From: Pyricularia pennisetigena
Lineage: Eukaryota; Ascomycota; Sordariomycetes; Magnaporthales; Pyriculariaceae
Assembly: GCF_004337985.1 (NCBI RefSeq)
Contig: NC_043744.1
Location: 3,988,663-4,052,662 of the forward strand
Direction: 5' to 3'
Length of the DNA stretch: 64,000 nucleotides
Shown: piece after piece, positions 1 to 11,960 of the stretch
How positions within the stretch are numbered: position 1 is the first letter of the stretch
How the letters are laid out: each line of letters begins with the position of its first letter
Translations under genes and position numbers: made by a program
The notes under the pieces: generated by a model
Databases searched by the model: none
What the model saw: only the letters and a program-made list of their open reading frames with translations
What the model was told of the DNA's origin: nothing

Positions 1-1348
1 GAAGATCCGCCGGAAACACTTTGGTCGACTGGTGAATGTACACCACCGTGTTCCCTTTCGCCTTGCGTCGAAGCTCGCCATCGCTGTCAGGTCACTGGCC
101 CAGCTCTACCGCTTGCGCACCAGGCGCCTGCCGCAGGAACCCGGGACGCAACCCGGCGATTCAGCCCTGCAAATCAAATTGCAAGAGGACTTGGGGGACC
201 TCAGGAGACAGGAAAGACTGTTCCGTACGCTCGAGGGCATGTTTCGCAACCACCTGGGCCCGCCCACCTCAGGCGAGTACTCTGGGCAGTTCTGGGGCCC
301 GGAGAGGTTCATTGCCGTGACGAGCCTCAACCCCGCGACTGAGCCCGAGGTCTTTTTCGAAGCGGCCTGCAGCGACCTCAAGAGAGTAAAAGACCCCGAC
401 GTGATCCGGATCGTTGATGAAGTCTTCAAAATCCTGAAGGCTTTCGAGGGGAGCGAGGAGAGGGCACCCTCGCCCGCGTCGTCGCTTGCTTCCACGGCGC
501 CCCCGCCCTCGCCTAGTGGAGGATCAGGGGCCGGGCCGGTCAGTGCCACTCAACCGCAGCCGGGGGAGCCATCGGCGGGGGAATCCACGACCGAGTCTAG
601 GAAGCGGTCGTGGCGTCAGACTGAAGGCGGGACCGATGCTTCCGGAAACGAAACTGGTGGTTGATCCCTTCATTGATATGCTAATATTATTCATCCCCAT
701 GTCCTCGAGGTCGTACTTTTGCTGTTCATGGTGCTAACGGCAGAACATCCCAGATCTTCCACCGGCGAAACGTGTGCATCTGCTTGACAAGGACTCAGAC
801 GCGCCATATATTCGAGACGCAGAGTCCTGTGCGAGAAACAGAAAAGCCTTTGAGGCATCCGATCGCGCGACGATCGACCAAGGCGACCGTAAGTACCCAT
901 AACAGTTCCTAGTGCTCAAACCACACACCGACGACTAACGATGAGCCCCCTCCCCTGTTGGCGGTATACAGCACCTACGAATTTCAACACCAGCCAGCCG
1001 GCCCCGTCGGGCATGATCGCATTCCCTGACCCAAAGACGGGCTTTGTGCAGTTTGCGCCGCAGTCGCGGGCCGCGGAGGTGGGACCCATGCTTCAGCAGG
1101 CGGCGCAAGAGAGGGAAACCTCGGCGGCGCAGGCCCGGCAGGCTCTGGTCGACTTGGAGGCGCGGGATCGCGATCGGCAGCGGATACAAGGGCCGCTGAC
1201 TGCGGGCGAGAGGGCGGCGCTCTCGAATCTGCAACACCGGGAGACCGACTTTGATGCGTTCAAGCTCAAGGAAAGGGTGATTCGGGCGTTTGAAGCAATT
1301 TGGGATGGTCTTGGAGGGCAGGATGAGGATGTGGAAATGCAGCTTTGA
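1..1348 (+). CDS. 3' part of a large unknown protein, paralogue of the 2956-6982 gene (5' end outside window)
   Basis: The frame is open from base 2, so the gene enters from the left edge. I read exons at about 2-538 (possible GTCAGT donor at 539), 744-888 and 972-1348; the second junction is well supported (GTAAGT at 889, a CTAAC element, CAG ending 971), the first is tentative. The first exon, including the stretch PDVIRIVDEVFKIL, aligns by eye with the C-terminal third of the neighbouring 1190-residue protein (WCRLAALKDCERITDP followed by YLVLIVQELRKL). After it comes a Pro/Ser/Thr/Gly-rich linker, then a Gln/Arg/Ala-rich, probably helical tail ending in acidic residues. Any HExxH motif like that of the paralogue would lie outside the window. 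Function is unknown. Adjacent, same-strand placement suggests tandem duplication. The C-terminal exons have no obvious match in the paralogue and could be a lineage-specific extension. Confidence 0.6.
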
Positions 1349-2612
1349 GGCTTTTTTTTTTCTTCTCTTTTGTGCCCAAAGGGGATTTGTTTGGAGGCAA
1401 TCATCTTCATGAGATGGGCCAGGTGGTGTGCAAGAGTGAAGAGTTGGGTTTGGCGTTGAGGATTAATGCAGGGTTTTTGTTGATTTGTTGACCTTGGATA
1501 TTCAACTTTAATATTCTGTTCCGGTTGGCTTTTACTCTTGTAATCTGGTAGTGGAACAAAATGCTGCTTCTTGTTATCTGATTTTCTACGATAGTCGAAG
1601 ACCCATCAAATATTCACAGTGTTGGTTCCAGATTCCACGCATAAACAAACAGCAGACAAAGTTTCCTACTCTTGTTTTCTGTCAATGTTTCCTTCTCAAT
1701 ATCAATGCCTCGATGCATGGATTGATGGGGTTTACCACAGCAACTATCATCCATTTGCACTACCACTGTGTCCGAAGGATGTATTTACCTGGATATCAAT
1801 GGGGCAAATTTGAATTGTTACAAGCAGAAGGCAGGGAATTGGGTGTCTGCAGGGTAACTGATTTTCGCGGGTACCCATGAAAATACGTACCGGGCTGCCG
1901 GTAAAAAGAGATTTCAAATAAATGGGTGCACAGCTTGCAGCTTGCAGCTTCCAGGTAAACACCCATCCCCGCAGTTACCCTTGCGTCGTGCCGTTCCAGG
2001 GAGGCCATCCATAGAGATGGAATGCAAAAGGGGGGTGGGGTGTACATAGTTTGGAATCATCCCGATTGGGCGACCCAAATCCGTGCATATTGCCCAAATG
2101 CCATTTCATCCGGAAACGGTTCATGGCACGTGGATGACTCCAATATCCATGTCCCTGTTTTCGTCAAATCCCAGCTTCTTTTGTCTTGGACCATTGTCTT
2201 CTTTGCGTGTCGATCGCATCACCTGCATAACCCATGCATGCAACAGTAAATCTCCGCTCTACACCCCCTCCTGTCGCTTGCTCGTTTGCAGATCTGCTGG
2301 CTGCCCGCTACCGGCCAAATCAGGAACTCTGCGCATTTGGGTTTCCTTGACCGCCAGCAAGTTGCGCATCGCTTCAGATTGTGGGCTGGAAACCACGGAC
2401 CGCCCGACACGCTTTGTTTTGCTTTGTCCTGTTTCCTGGTGCTTGCAACGGCATTTGCATGCGGTTCACCTCGATGCTTTATTGAACTTGATGAATGATC
2501 TTGATGCTCGAAACGATCGAAAGAAGGGGCCCTGTGGCTTCTTTCGAGTCTCGCTTTATTACAATCCGAGAGCAGCAAGTGCCGGCTAAAGGACCATGTT
2601 ACCCGTGATGGT

Positions 2613-2681
<69 letters not shown>

Positions 2682-2955
2682 AGGTTATCCTCCCCAACCA
2701 CTCGTCAGGCCCCTTTTTCATCTGGTCTGGCCTCGCCGGTCAAGTATCAAGGATACTTGCACGCTTCCGGCAATGGCGTGGCGTCTTTGTACATCAGTGG
2801 AAGCCCACTTGGCTTGTATATCAAACTGATGAGGCCCCTTATTTTGTGTCATAGCCTGTGATTTGCACTTCTTCGAAACATCTTTCACAGCTGCTCTCAC
2901 ATCGCAACCTTAGCCGAGAGATATTTGACCCGTAATCGTTGGTCTCATCACCATC
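1349..2955. other. Intergenic region with a long poly-T tract
   Basis: I find no gene here. The only open frames are short, overlapping and without splice or family support. The stretch has moderate GC content and carries the homopolymer at 2614-2680. It should contain the 3' end of the left gene and the promoter of the 2956 gene. Confidence 0.6.
2614..2680. repeat. 67-nt poly-T homopolymer
   Basis: An uninterrupted run of T from 2614 to 2680 is the longest homopolymer in the window. No target-site duplication or element body was recognised next to it. Exact length may be unreliable because such runs are error-prone in sequencing. Confidence 0.95.
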
Positions 2956-5900
2956 ATGGCAGCGTACAGGCAGGATGCCGCCAACCTCTTCCGTCAAATC
3001 CAAACCGATCCCCACGGTCCGACCGAAACTCTCGACGAGGCAGATCGGCGAGACCCTGCTGATCCGAGATGGAGCTTTACCCCGGATAATCGGCTCGATG
3101 ACCAGCAGTGGAACGCCGAGTTTGGCTCGCTGATAAGTTGGGACACGGTCGAGTCCATGATCCAGAGGAGAGGCGCCACACGCGTCCAGTATCAGAGCCA
3201 CGCCCCGGCAGCCACGGGTGGATGGCTGCTCCCGGAGCCCCTGAAACGCAGGATCGGCGGACGGGTAGACCACTATGAGTATGTCCCTGCGTGGACCGAC
3301 CCCAATTACGACTCCGAGGAGCGCAAAGCCGCGCGGACCACGGCCAGCTTCCTCGGCAGGCAGGTTCCGGGCAAAGGCGACAGGCCTCAGTCGGTCGAGC
3401 CGACGCAGTTCGCCAAAAAGTACGGAGTCTACCCTGGGCGTGACGACGGCCGGTCTCTCCTGTCGCCCGTAGACCCAAAGGTCGAACTCGCCAACAACAA
3501 AACATTCTGGCTGAAGAGGGCGTGGCGACGAGAGGTCGACAAGCTGGCTCTCATGTACGTCAGGGAAACTATTTTCGAGCCGCAAAGGAACCCGGCAAGC
3601 AGGTTCCCCGCCGACAACAAAGAGTTTCGCATGTTTCTCGAGGCCAACAGCCAGACTGTTGCTGCAGACATTGAAAACGGTAAAAGGCCCGGAGCCTGCC
3701 CGCCGGAGCTGTTCAGGGCCTGTCTCGAATACAACGACAAATTGAAAAAGAATAAAGGCCATAGGGAGTATCAACGTTATATGTTTGGCGGGTTTGATGT
3801 TGATGAGGTCAGTGCCAATTCTGAATCCACTCTGAAGAACAGCTCGTATACCGAAAAAAAAAAGCCGACTGACACCGGAATTTTCTTCACTTCAAGCTCG
3901 CTGATAATGGTCTGTTCGATTTCAACAACGACATAATCTCGGACTTGCAAGACAGGGAAATCCATCAGTCAGTTTTACCCGGATGCCTAATGGACCTGGC
4001 CCTTGTGTTAGATGAACTATCAGCAGTCATGCCTAACTCTTGTATTTTTACTACCCAGCCTACTCGAGCGTCAGAGGTGGAAAACAATTCACCCAATCGC
4101 TGCTCCTCGAGATGAGCCTCGCCAATTCTGGAGATTTCTCGACGAGGATGGGAATGCCAAGGAGGGAGAATGGGCGGCCGTGCGTTCTGTTTTGCCCTTG
4201 CCCCTCGTCCCACCCCTTTAGCCATTCATAGACCATCTGCTAACCCGGTGTTTACCCTGGATTCCAGTCCGACGACCGAGTTTGGAATGCACTTGCGCCC
4301 GCCCTCCAAATGCTCTCATATATATTCGACGCCGACCCTCCAGCCTGGAAAGGCCTACGGAACCTGTATACCAGGTTCCAAGTTGATCCACAGCGAGACC
4401 CTTGGAATGCGGTCTTGAAGTCTCAGATTCGACCGTCCGCTTTTCAGGGTCGGGTGGGCTGGGAAGCGTTCCCCAACGACGACCGGTCCAGGTTCGAGGA
4501 TCTGGCGGCCCTGCACGCGGCCGGTGTCAATCTCACTGCAGGCGTCGAGGCAATAGTCAAAAGTTGTCTCAGACTTAGTATTGGGTCATGCCACCGTGGG
4601 AAGACTCTGCCTCCCCATCAGCGAGAGCCTGCGCATGGTGTTAGTTATATCCACCAGAACGGACCAGCCATCAAGGACACCGAAATTCGAATCGTCATTG
4701 GAGCAGAGCTTTTGTGGCCGTTACTCTCTCCGGACACTACAGAATCGGAGAAGATCAGTTGCTCGTTTGTAGTATCATGCACTCTCCTTCACGAATTTGC
4801 GGTAGGTTTCCTTCTCCCATGCGGTTCTAGTATCTCCATCTTCAATCTCCATGGCACTAACCGGACGATTATCTGTGACTTCTGATTAGCACGCGGTTGA
4901 GTTAGCATGCACTTTACTTCCCAAGAATCCAGGCGTCATCCCGGGCATTTACCCAGCACAAACCGCTCAGTTGACCGCACTAGGTGACACTCTATTCGGC
5001 GAAAACCTGCAGCCCATCGCCAGCTGGACCAAGGATGACTTCAACCAGCCTTTCTTCGAGGATGAGGCCGTCGCAGAACCTGGACATGCTATTGTCAACG
5101 ATGTAAGTACGCATCTCATATCAGTCGTGGTGCTCATTTTGGTGGTGCGCGAAGCTACCAGAACATGATTTGCTAACACATGCCGGGGCTTGACTCTCAG
5201 ATTTTTGGCGGAATCGTCAACAGGCTGCAGCCGTCCTTGAGCTCGCCAATGCCCGAATCCTTGAACCTGGCGATGACGGACCTGGTCAGTGAGCAATGGC
5301 CGCCCGCACTATCTCGCCCTTGGTTGAGAAGCTCAGAGTTCAACCCGATTTTGCTGTCAAACCCCCAGCTGCCGTTTTCCGATATGCACACGGCGCTGCC
5401 ATTCAAATCCTACCTCAAGTATTTTCAAAAGTCCTTCTGGGACCACGAATGGCCAACCTGGGGACACGAAGCGTTGAAAATCCACAACGAGGGAGACCTG
5501 CAAGCAAAGGGCCCGGGGCGCACAAAGGCCGCTGTGGACCCTGCGTCCGTGCCGGAGGCTATGCTCCAGGGCGCTTTCGGCGTACACAGAGGCGCTTTTG
5601 TCTATCGTGCCTTGGGCATGCTGGAAAAGTTTGGCTACCGCGATCTGACCCAGCACCTCAAGGTCGTATTGAGGATCCAACTCTGCCAGGAGTACACCAA
5701 ACGTCGCTGGCACGTCGAGCGCAGAACGTGGCCCCGGATGCGCAAAGAGATGGACGACCTGACCAAGGAGCTTCAGAAAGCAGCTGCCGACTTCTTTGTT
5801 GTCCTTGAGGCAGCTCGTGGCGGCGATGAAGCCCTAGGGAGGTGGCACCAGACCAAGGTGGACAGCGGCGAAATAAACCCGCGACACAACTTTGATCCCA

Positions 5901-6982
5901 GGAAAATGGCCGAATTTCACTGCGGACAACCATACCGGGTTCTGCTCACCAAGTTGCGAAAATTGGAGCGCCTCTGCATCACTCGCGTATGCCACTTCCA
6001 GTACCTGGCCCGCGAGTACATCACGCTAAGGGAGGAACAGCGGTCGGCGCTGGACGAGAGACACGGCGTCCAGCTCCACAAGGAGATCAATTCCGGTGTC
6101 ATATATGCATGCAACGCAGCCACACTCGCCATGACCGCCCTCCTCGAGCAGATCAGGTCTCATGATCCCGTGATCGACGTCTCTGCCGACGATCTCGAGG
6201 GCCGGTTGAGGCGGCTCACGACCCTGACGCTACTCCTCGCCAGGACCAAAGATGTCTTCATGGCCAGGAGTAACCCGAAAGCGATAGCAAGCCAGTGGCC
6301 CATCTCTACCGCGGCCAACATGTGGCCAAACGCGTCGCTCGAGTGGTGCCGTCTGGCGGCTCTCAAAGACTGCGAGCGCATCACGGATCCCTATCTCGTC
6401 CTCATCGTCCAAGAGCTCCGCAAGCTGATTGGCGGCCGGGCCGGGCTCGGGCTGACCGCTTTGCACATGGACGGGTTGAGGACGGCCCAGAAAGCGCTGC
6501 GGGAGGGGAGGCTGCTTTCCACCGACACCGGCGAGGACGATGAGGTGCCTAGCCCGACCGACGCAGGCACCGAGCATCAGTCGACGGTCGACCCGGCTGC
6601 GACCCGAAACCCGGAGTCTTCCAACCCGGACCCTGCAGACACCGTTGGTCAGGGGTCCAATGCAGCCACGGCTGCGACTGCTTCCGCTCCGACCTCGACC
6701 ACCAGGCTCAACCCGGCAGCGCCGGTCTTTTCTACGTTTGCGCCGACTTTCAACCCCATCCTGCAGGCCGTCAACCCCTTGGTGCAGGCCGTCGACCCGC
6801 TGGTGCAGGCTTTCAGCCCCTTTGCGAATTATTTCGGCCCCGGAGGATATGCCGCAGCCCCTGCGCCACATAATGATCCTATGGACCTGGATGAGCTATG
6901 GCTCAATCCTCAGTTTGTGCCTGAGGAACGACCTTCTCCTGAACCGGAACCTGCAAATCAAAATGCTCGCCGCAGGAATTAA
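2956..6982 (+). CDS. Large unknown protein with HExxH zinc-metallopeptidase-like motif
   Basis: Six exons fit by frame: 2956-3807, 3897-3967, 4059-4179, 4268-4801, 4890-5102 and 5201-6982, giving about 1190 residues. All introns are GT-AG and 85-100 nt. Near the middle, exon 4 ends LLHEFA and exon 5 begins HAVELA, so splicing creates HEFAH (about residues 523-527), the zinc-binding HExxH signature. An acidic segment, FEDEAVAEPGHAIVND, follows about 60 residues later and could hold a third ligand. The upstream strand-like run EIRIVIGAELLW fits a metallopeptidase fold. The remainder is helical and not recognised; the last ~150 residues are Pro/Thr/Ala-rich with a short QAV(N/D)PLVQA repeat. There is no signal peptide. 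A tandem paralogue lies to the left. The part of exon 4 around 4560-4680 is the least certain and could hide another intron. Peptidase activity is inferred only from the motif. Confidence 0.7.
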
Positions 6983-7419
6983 CAAGCCGTTCCCCCTCCC
7001 TCTTTTTGTCGCGCCAAACAACACTCTTTTCAGTCTTTGTGTCTATCATTAGTTTTTCACCTTTATTTCGTGCTCTTTGTTTTTCTTGCGTTTTCTGTTT
7101 TTCACAAATATGGGTTATCTTGGTGTACCAGGAGTTTGTGGCAGTTGAGGCCAGGTGGCTCGAGTTTGGCTGTCAGAACGTGTTTTGTCAAAGCTGATTA
7201 AAAATTCGCACTGAAGGAATGGATTCTGGAGCATGGGTATCTGACTTAATATTTTCTTTTTTTGTTCAAACTTTTTTTGTTCCCAGATCAAAGCAGCCCA
7301 TATCAAAGATGATGTGACCCTGTGAATCGTCCAACCTCAAACGCCACGCCAAAGACAAACCCAAAACAAACAAAAAAAAAAAAAAAAAGAAAATTCCCAC
7401 AACAACCCAACGACCCTCT
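6983..7419. other. 3' intergenic region between convergent genes
   Basis: This spacer separates the ends of two convergent genes. It is T-rich then A-rich, with an A run near 7371-7388, and should contain both polyadenylation regions. No gene is seen. Confidence 0.6.
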
Positions 7420-8374
7420 TCAGAATGCCGGCCTTCGTTTCCTGCCAGTGTATTTCGAGCTCGCCTTGACGACCTTGCCCTTGCGCTCCATTTGCTCCTT
7501 CTTCTTGACGATCCAAGCCTTACCGCCCTTGCGCATATCGCCCCTCCCAGCCTTGGGCTTCCTCGACACGTCCAGGACGTCGACGTTGTCCAGCCCCTTG
7601 ACCACGTCGGTGATGTCGCCGCCGCTGCCGTCGTGCGCGCTGCCTCCCACGGTCAGGACCAGGTAGACCTTTTTGTTCTTGGTGTCGGGGTCGTCCTCGA
7701 GCAGACCGGCCGCGAAGCCGGCCTTCTTGGCGGCGCCGGCGATCATGTCGCGCTGGGTGTCGTTCTTTGGGTAGAACTGGCAGACGGCCCTGCCGCCGCG
7801 GCGCAGGCTCGCGTACAGGCCGTTGAAGAACCTCGACAGCCGACCGAGCGGCGACGTGTCGCTGCTCTCGGCGTTGCACAGCCACTGAATGGCGCTGATG
7901 CTGATGGCGGCGTCAAAGGTTCCCGCGCGGAAAGGCACCCCCTGCCCGATGTCGGCCAGCATCAGGTCGCCCGCCACGTCGCGCTGCAGCGCCACGTCCA
8001 ACATGGATGGCGACACGTCCATGCCTATCCATGTGTGCGGCCCGCCGTCCTCCGGGTCCTCGGCCGTCAGGATCTCGCCCGACAGCCCACTGCCGCAGCC
8101 GACGTCGAGTATCAGGGACGGGGAGGTGAGTTCGAGCAGCTCCAGGGCGCGCCGCGTCATGGCCGCCTGGATGTTTTGGATTCGGGAGGACGTCGTATAC
8201 TTTCGTGCTTCGGTGTCATTGTAGTGCACGTCGGCCGCGCTGGAGATGGGAGGGGGAGTGAGTTAGTTAGTTTCAGGGGCGGCGGTGGTGGTGGTGGTGG
8301 TGGTGATGTTGGCTTTTTGGTGCGAATGCGCGGGGTAGGAGGAGAGCGTACAGGGTATCCTCGGGGCGCGACAT
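7420..8374 (-). CDS. BUD23: 18S rRNA (guanine-N7) methyltransferase Bud23
   Basis: Two exons (8374-8352 and 8239-7420) encode 280 residues, close to the family length. The 23-nt first exon gives MSRPEDTL, matching the conserved Bud23 N-terminus, and splices in frame to AADVHYNDTEARKY. Motif I of class-I SAM methyltransferases is clear (ILDVGCGSG, about residues 51-59), followed by GMDVSPSML and DLMLADIGQGVPF. The C-terminus is the basic, Lys/Arg-rich WBSCR22-type tail with TGRKRRPAF. Family knowledge: with Trm112, Bud23 methylates G1575 (yeast numbering) of 18S rRNA and supports 40S export. Start choice is fixed by the conserved N-terminus and the short first exon. The intron (8351-8240) contains a GGT-type triplet repeat on the plus strand. 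The gene is divergent from the SVP26-like gene. Confidence 0.93.
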
Positions 8375-8891
8375 GTTTGCGGCAGTATTGGGATATTTTC
8401 CAAGATATCAGGGATCTCTGTTTTGCGTCACTGGTAAGCTCACTCTACCGAATGGGGATCAACAATCGCGTTGCGCCTTTGTAATGTCGTCAATGGGTGT
8501 GCTCAAGAAGCCTTCCATCGCATATCCAAGGCGGTGAACACAAAAAAAAATAATAAATGCCGTTTTTGCGGGGTGTGGGAGCTTGTCAACAGGGCTTATC
8601 TTATCTATACGTTCAGGGGTACCTTAAATAGGAACTTGGTCCTGCTCTTGCTTCAAAATCCGGATCAAACGGTCCCGCACCGTTCCACGCGCTTGTGTTC
8701 GCTTGGCAAAAAATCAAACCAAGCGCGCGGCGTCGCAACGTGGTTTGATCTTGATCGACGTCAACCGTCCTTTCTGGACAACTTCAACCACCCTCCCATC
8801 AGCGATCCATCACCATGAGGTAGTTTGACGAATGCGCATCTCATAAAACCCTACAGACTCACTCAGCCTTCCATCAGATCAATCACCCAAG
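8375..8891. promoter_or_regulatory. Shared divergent promoter region of BUD23 and the SVP26-like gene
   Basis: The 517 bp between the two start codons must hold both promoters. It includes a short A-rich run near 8542 and several AT-rich blocks. No specific binding site is claimed. Confidence 0.5.
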
Positions 8892-9710
8892 ATGTGGATA
8901 CTACCTCTCATCGGCTATCTCGGGACCATCCTGGGCTTTGCCTTCCTGACGCTGGCCATCGGTGCGTGCGACCCGACTCATCATCCCGTACTCCAATAAC
9001 CAGTCAAGCTTTCCATGCTTTTTCGCTGACGTTTGATCGAAATACTTCAGCTTCCGGTCTCTACTACCTCTCGGAGCTCGTAGAGGAGCACACGGTCGTC
9101 GCCAAGCGCATCCTACAGCGAATGATATACTCGATCATAGTCATCCAGTTGCTTCTTTGCCTCGTTGACAGGTTCCCATTCTTCTTGACACTGCTGGGCG
9201 TCATTTCCAATGTAGTGTACCTGGGCAACCTGCGGAGGTTTCCGTTTGTCAGGCTATCAGATCCATTGTTTTTGACTTCGTGCAGTAGGTGGCTTTTTTT
9301 TTGTCTGGATTTTTGAGCGAAAAAGGCGAAAGCTGACAATGCGCCCCTCAGTTCTCGTCATCGTGAACCATTATCTGTGGTTCCGTCATTTTGCGGACCG
9401 CCAGCACAATGCCTACCAGAACATGGCCTCGTACTACGACACCCCGTCCGGCGTGCCAACCTTCACCGAGATCGCGTCCTACTTTGGCCTGTGCGTCTGG
9501 CTGGTGCCGTTCTCGCTCTTCATAAGCTTGTCCGCCAGTGACAACGTCTTGCCTACCATGGGCAGTGAGACGCCCTCAATTGGTGGCGGTAGCGATGAGG
9601 CCAAGAAGAAAGGCCAAGGCATGGCCAAGGCCCTTGTCGACAACATAATGGCTCTGTTTTCCGGGATAGGGGCTATGGGCGGATCCAGACGATCTGATCG
9701 CAGCTTTTAA
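8892..9710 (+). CDS. SVP26: SVP26/TEX261 family ER-to-Golgi export adaptor
   Basis: Three exons (8892-8961, 9051-9284, 9352-9710) encode 220 residues. The N-terminus is a transmembrane segment ending TLAIA, continuing across the first intron into SGLYYLSELVEEHTV, the family hallmark (LYYLAELIEE in TEX261 proteins). At least three further hydrophobic segments follow (around IYSIIVIQLLLCLV, FFLTLLGVISNVVYL, and FGLCVWLVPFSLFISL), with the conserved NHYLWFRHF between. The tail is hydrophilic, with Lys- and Gly/Ser-rich stretches. Family knowledge: Svp26 is a four-span ER/early-Golgi protein that helps load glycosyltransferases such as Ktr3 and Mnn2 into COPII vesicles. Length is close to the yeast protein (228 residues). 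Splice phases agree at both junctions. Confidence 0.9.
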
Positions 9711-10991
9711 TGACTGATAGTATTTCTTGGTGAGTTTTGATACGCTTTTTTTTCCCCCGCATTTCTGTTCGTTTTCTCCGAATCCGCACTGGAGACGTGG
9801 TACCTTGACGCAGCATGATGTTTTCCTACTTTTTAATGCTAAGATAGTATTTGACCGATCGCACCCGTCTTGGACGCAATCGGGTTGAGACTAAAACCTG
9901 GGCTGATAATGTGTCTTTTAATGTTCTCACTGGTTCGTCTCTGTGGTTCTGGACATGACAAATTGCTAATATTTCCTGTTTGACAGTACGAGCGTTTTTT
10001 TTTGTACTGTTTAGCTGTACCATAAATGATAAAAAGCCTTGAGGCCAGTTTCTGTCAATTGTTTTCAATAAAGAGTTATTATCCCAAGCATGTGAGCTGG
10101 AATCGGAACCCTTGACCTTGTCCCAGGTTTCCAAACCATAATATTAACCTTATGTCAACCCTCGCACCATAACAATGAGGCCGCCAGCATAGCTACGCAC
10201 ATTGAATTGTCGGAGCTGTTGGGAATTGACCCTGACGCTCTGTTACACGTATTAACACAACAGCAGAGGTACATGTTGCAAATGGGGGGTTTTGACCGGT
10301 GTGTTCATCGCTGTTATTCAATATCAACTTTTCATACTTAGCGACCAGCTAACATAAATCAGATGCCCTTCACACTTGTGTCGAACTGCCTCATGAATGA
10401 AGAAAAACTGATGAGCCAACTCGGCTCTGGATCTAAATCTATATGCTGTAAAAGGCAAAGAAGAAAACACAAACTCGCGAGCCAACCTTCGCACCTCAAA
10501 CTGATACAATCTTGGTCTCATCCATGCCCGACTTGGATGTACACTCAGTCCTGCCATCAAATGTCTTGATCCATGTCGGAGGGTCACCCCAGAAAGGGGT
10601 TCGTTTGGCTACCTGCAGAGGAACTGAATCGTCAGCATCCGTCGTTGCCCGCCCGGGAATATAAGATGTGTCAGAGGTCACTGGGTCGCTAGATAGCCCT
10701 CCATGACCTCTGCCTAGCTACGGAAGATCACCCGACAGTATGGGAAGATGAAGTGATGAAAACATGAGGGCAGGTTGAGGATCAAAGGCAAGTTGGGAAA
10801 GGAGAAATGTTTGAGCCACGAACTGATCCAAGTAAGTGGCATGTTCCTATGTTCACGACAGCCGAGAGTGGGAGAGAAGGTGTAGGGGCCAAATGAAGAT
10901 GATGACAGATCTCACACCTAAGCGACGACGGCCTGACAAGCAAGGGACTGCTTCAAAGCATTATGCTCTGCTCAAGTCCTTGGGTGTAGAG
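9711..10991. other. Intergenic region, no gene recognised
   Basis: The stretch is AT-richer and contains only short open frames with no family match or splice logic. It includes the 3' flanks of the SVP26-like gene and of the small minus-strand gene that ends at 10992. Confidence 0.55.
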
Positions 10992-11258
10992 TCAAGTGGC
11001 CTCGTGCGATGAGCCATTGGCCGCACCGGTCGAGGATGGCGAGTTCCCTCCCGCCCCAGTGGCGGTCGATTGGGACGGGCCCTGCCTCACCATGTGTAAA
11101 GTGTTGAAAGGAGAGTCTTTCTTGGGTTCATTCAACCATCTGTTGAGGCTATAGGAAGAGGGATTGTCCGAGTTGTTGGAAGTTGTTGGTGAGTTGGAAG
11201 CCAAACTCCAAGAACGATCAACGGGGATCCACGGGGTGGTAGCTTTGGGCTCTGACAT
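10992..11258 (-). CDS. Small hydrophilic protein of unknown function (88 aa)
   Basis: Reading from the ATG at 11258 gives 88 residues: MSEPKATTPWIPVDRSWSLA, then Ser/Asn-rich sequence, the more ordered stretch YSLNRWLNEPKKDSPFNTLH, and a Ser/Gly/Thr-rich tail. The frame is open much further upstream, but that part has poor coding character, so this ATG is preferred. There is no signal peptide or membrane segment. Codon composition of the ATG-started part is GC-richer than its surroundings, which supports coding. I do not recognise the family; a small stress- or conidiation-type protein is possible but not shown. Confidence 0.45.
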   Translation of the reverse strand: MSEPKATTPWIPVDRSWSLASNSPTTSNNSDNPSSYSLNRWLNEPKKDSPFNTLHMVRQGPSQSTATGAGGNSPSSTGAANGSSHEAT

Positions 11259-11887
11259 GATGGCGGGTGGTAATAATGACTCTGGGCTTTGAGGGACCAA
11301 GATGGGGCTTGTGCAGGCTATACTGGTAACAGTAGAGCGCGGGATAATAGCTGGATGAGCGGGTTGGATGATGAAATAAAGATGGGAGACATGATCGCAA
11401 GAAAGGAGGAAACGGGCTTCTTTTAAAGTAGAAGCGAAGCGGCTTTCTTGCTTGATTAGTAGCGCTTTCCTGCATAGTGGCTCAATTGTAATAATGTTTG
11501 AGCCGAGTTGATTTGGGCATGATTTTTGGTCATGATAAGGCTTCGGTGTTGAGCGGGAAGGCCACGCACGGGTGATGATGATTTCAGCAAATCCCAACCA
11601 TCCTCACTCGTCCACGTAGTTGGGAAACTTGACATGCCGAGTCAGATAATTGAGTGGGACCGGATCTCTGATGGTGTGGAGAATTGACAAACCAATCACC
11701 GATTAATCTTCAGCTGCTCATTTGAATAATTCTTTAGTCTTCCAAGCGCTTCCAAGTTCACGATTTTGCCATTCCAAGAACCAAACTTCGAATCCTACAA
11801 GACAACATTGTATAATACAAAATGAGATTTCACCTTGCAACTAGATTTAGTATTAGCAGACCGTTCCATATTACAACTGCTCGTTTC

Positions 11888-11960
11888 AAAAAAAGAAAAA
11901 AAAGAAAAAAAAAGAAAAAAAAAAAAAAAGAGAGAGAGACAGAGAGAGAGTGTGTGTGTA
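11888..11960. repeat. Compound A-rich/GA/GT microsatellite
   Basis: Runs of A broken by single G pass directly into a GA repeat and then a GT repeat. It lies in non-coding DNA. Confidence 0.9.

Noticed and set aside
8282..8304. GGT repeat read as a possible poly-His or poly-Gly coding tract
   Set aside because: It falls inside the BUD23 intron; the conserved N-terminus is produced only when this segment is removed.
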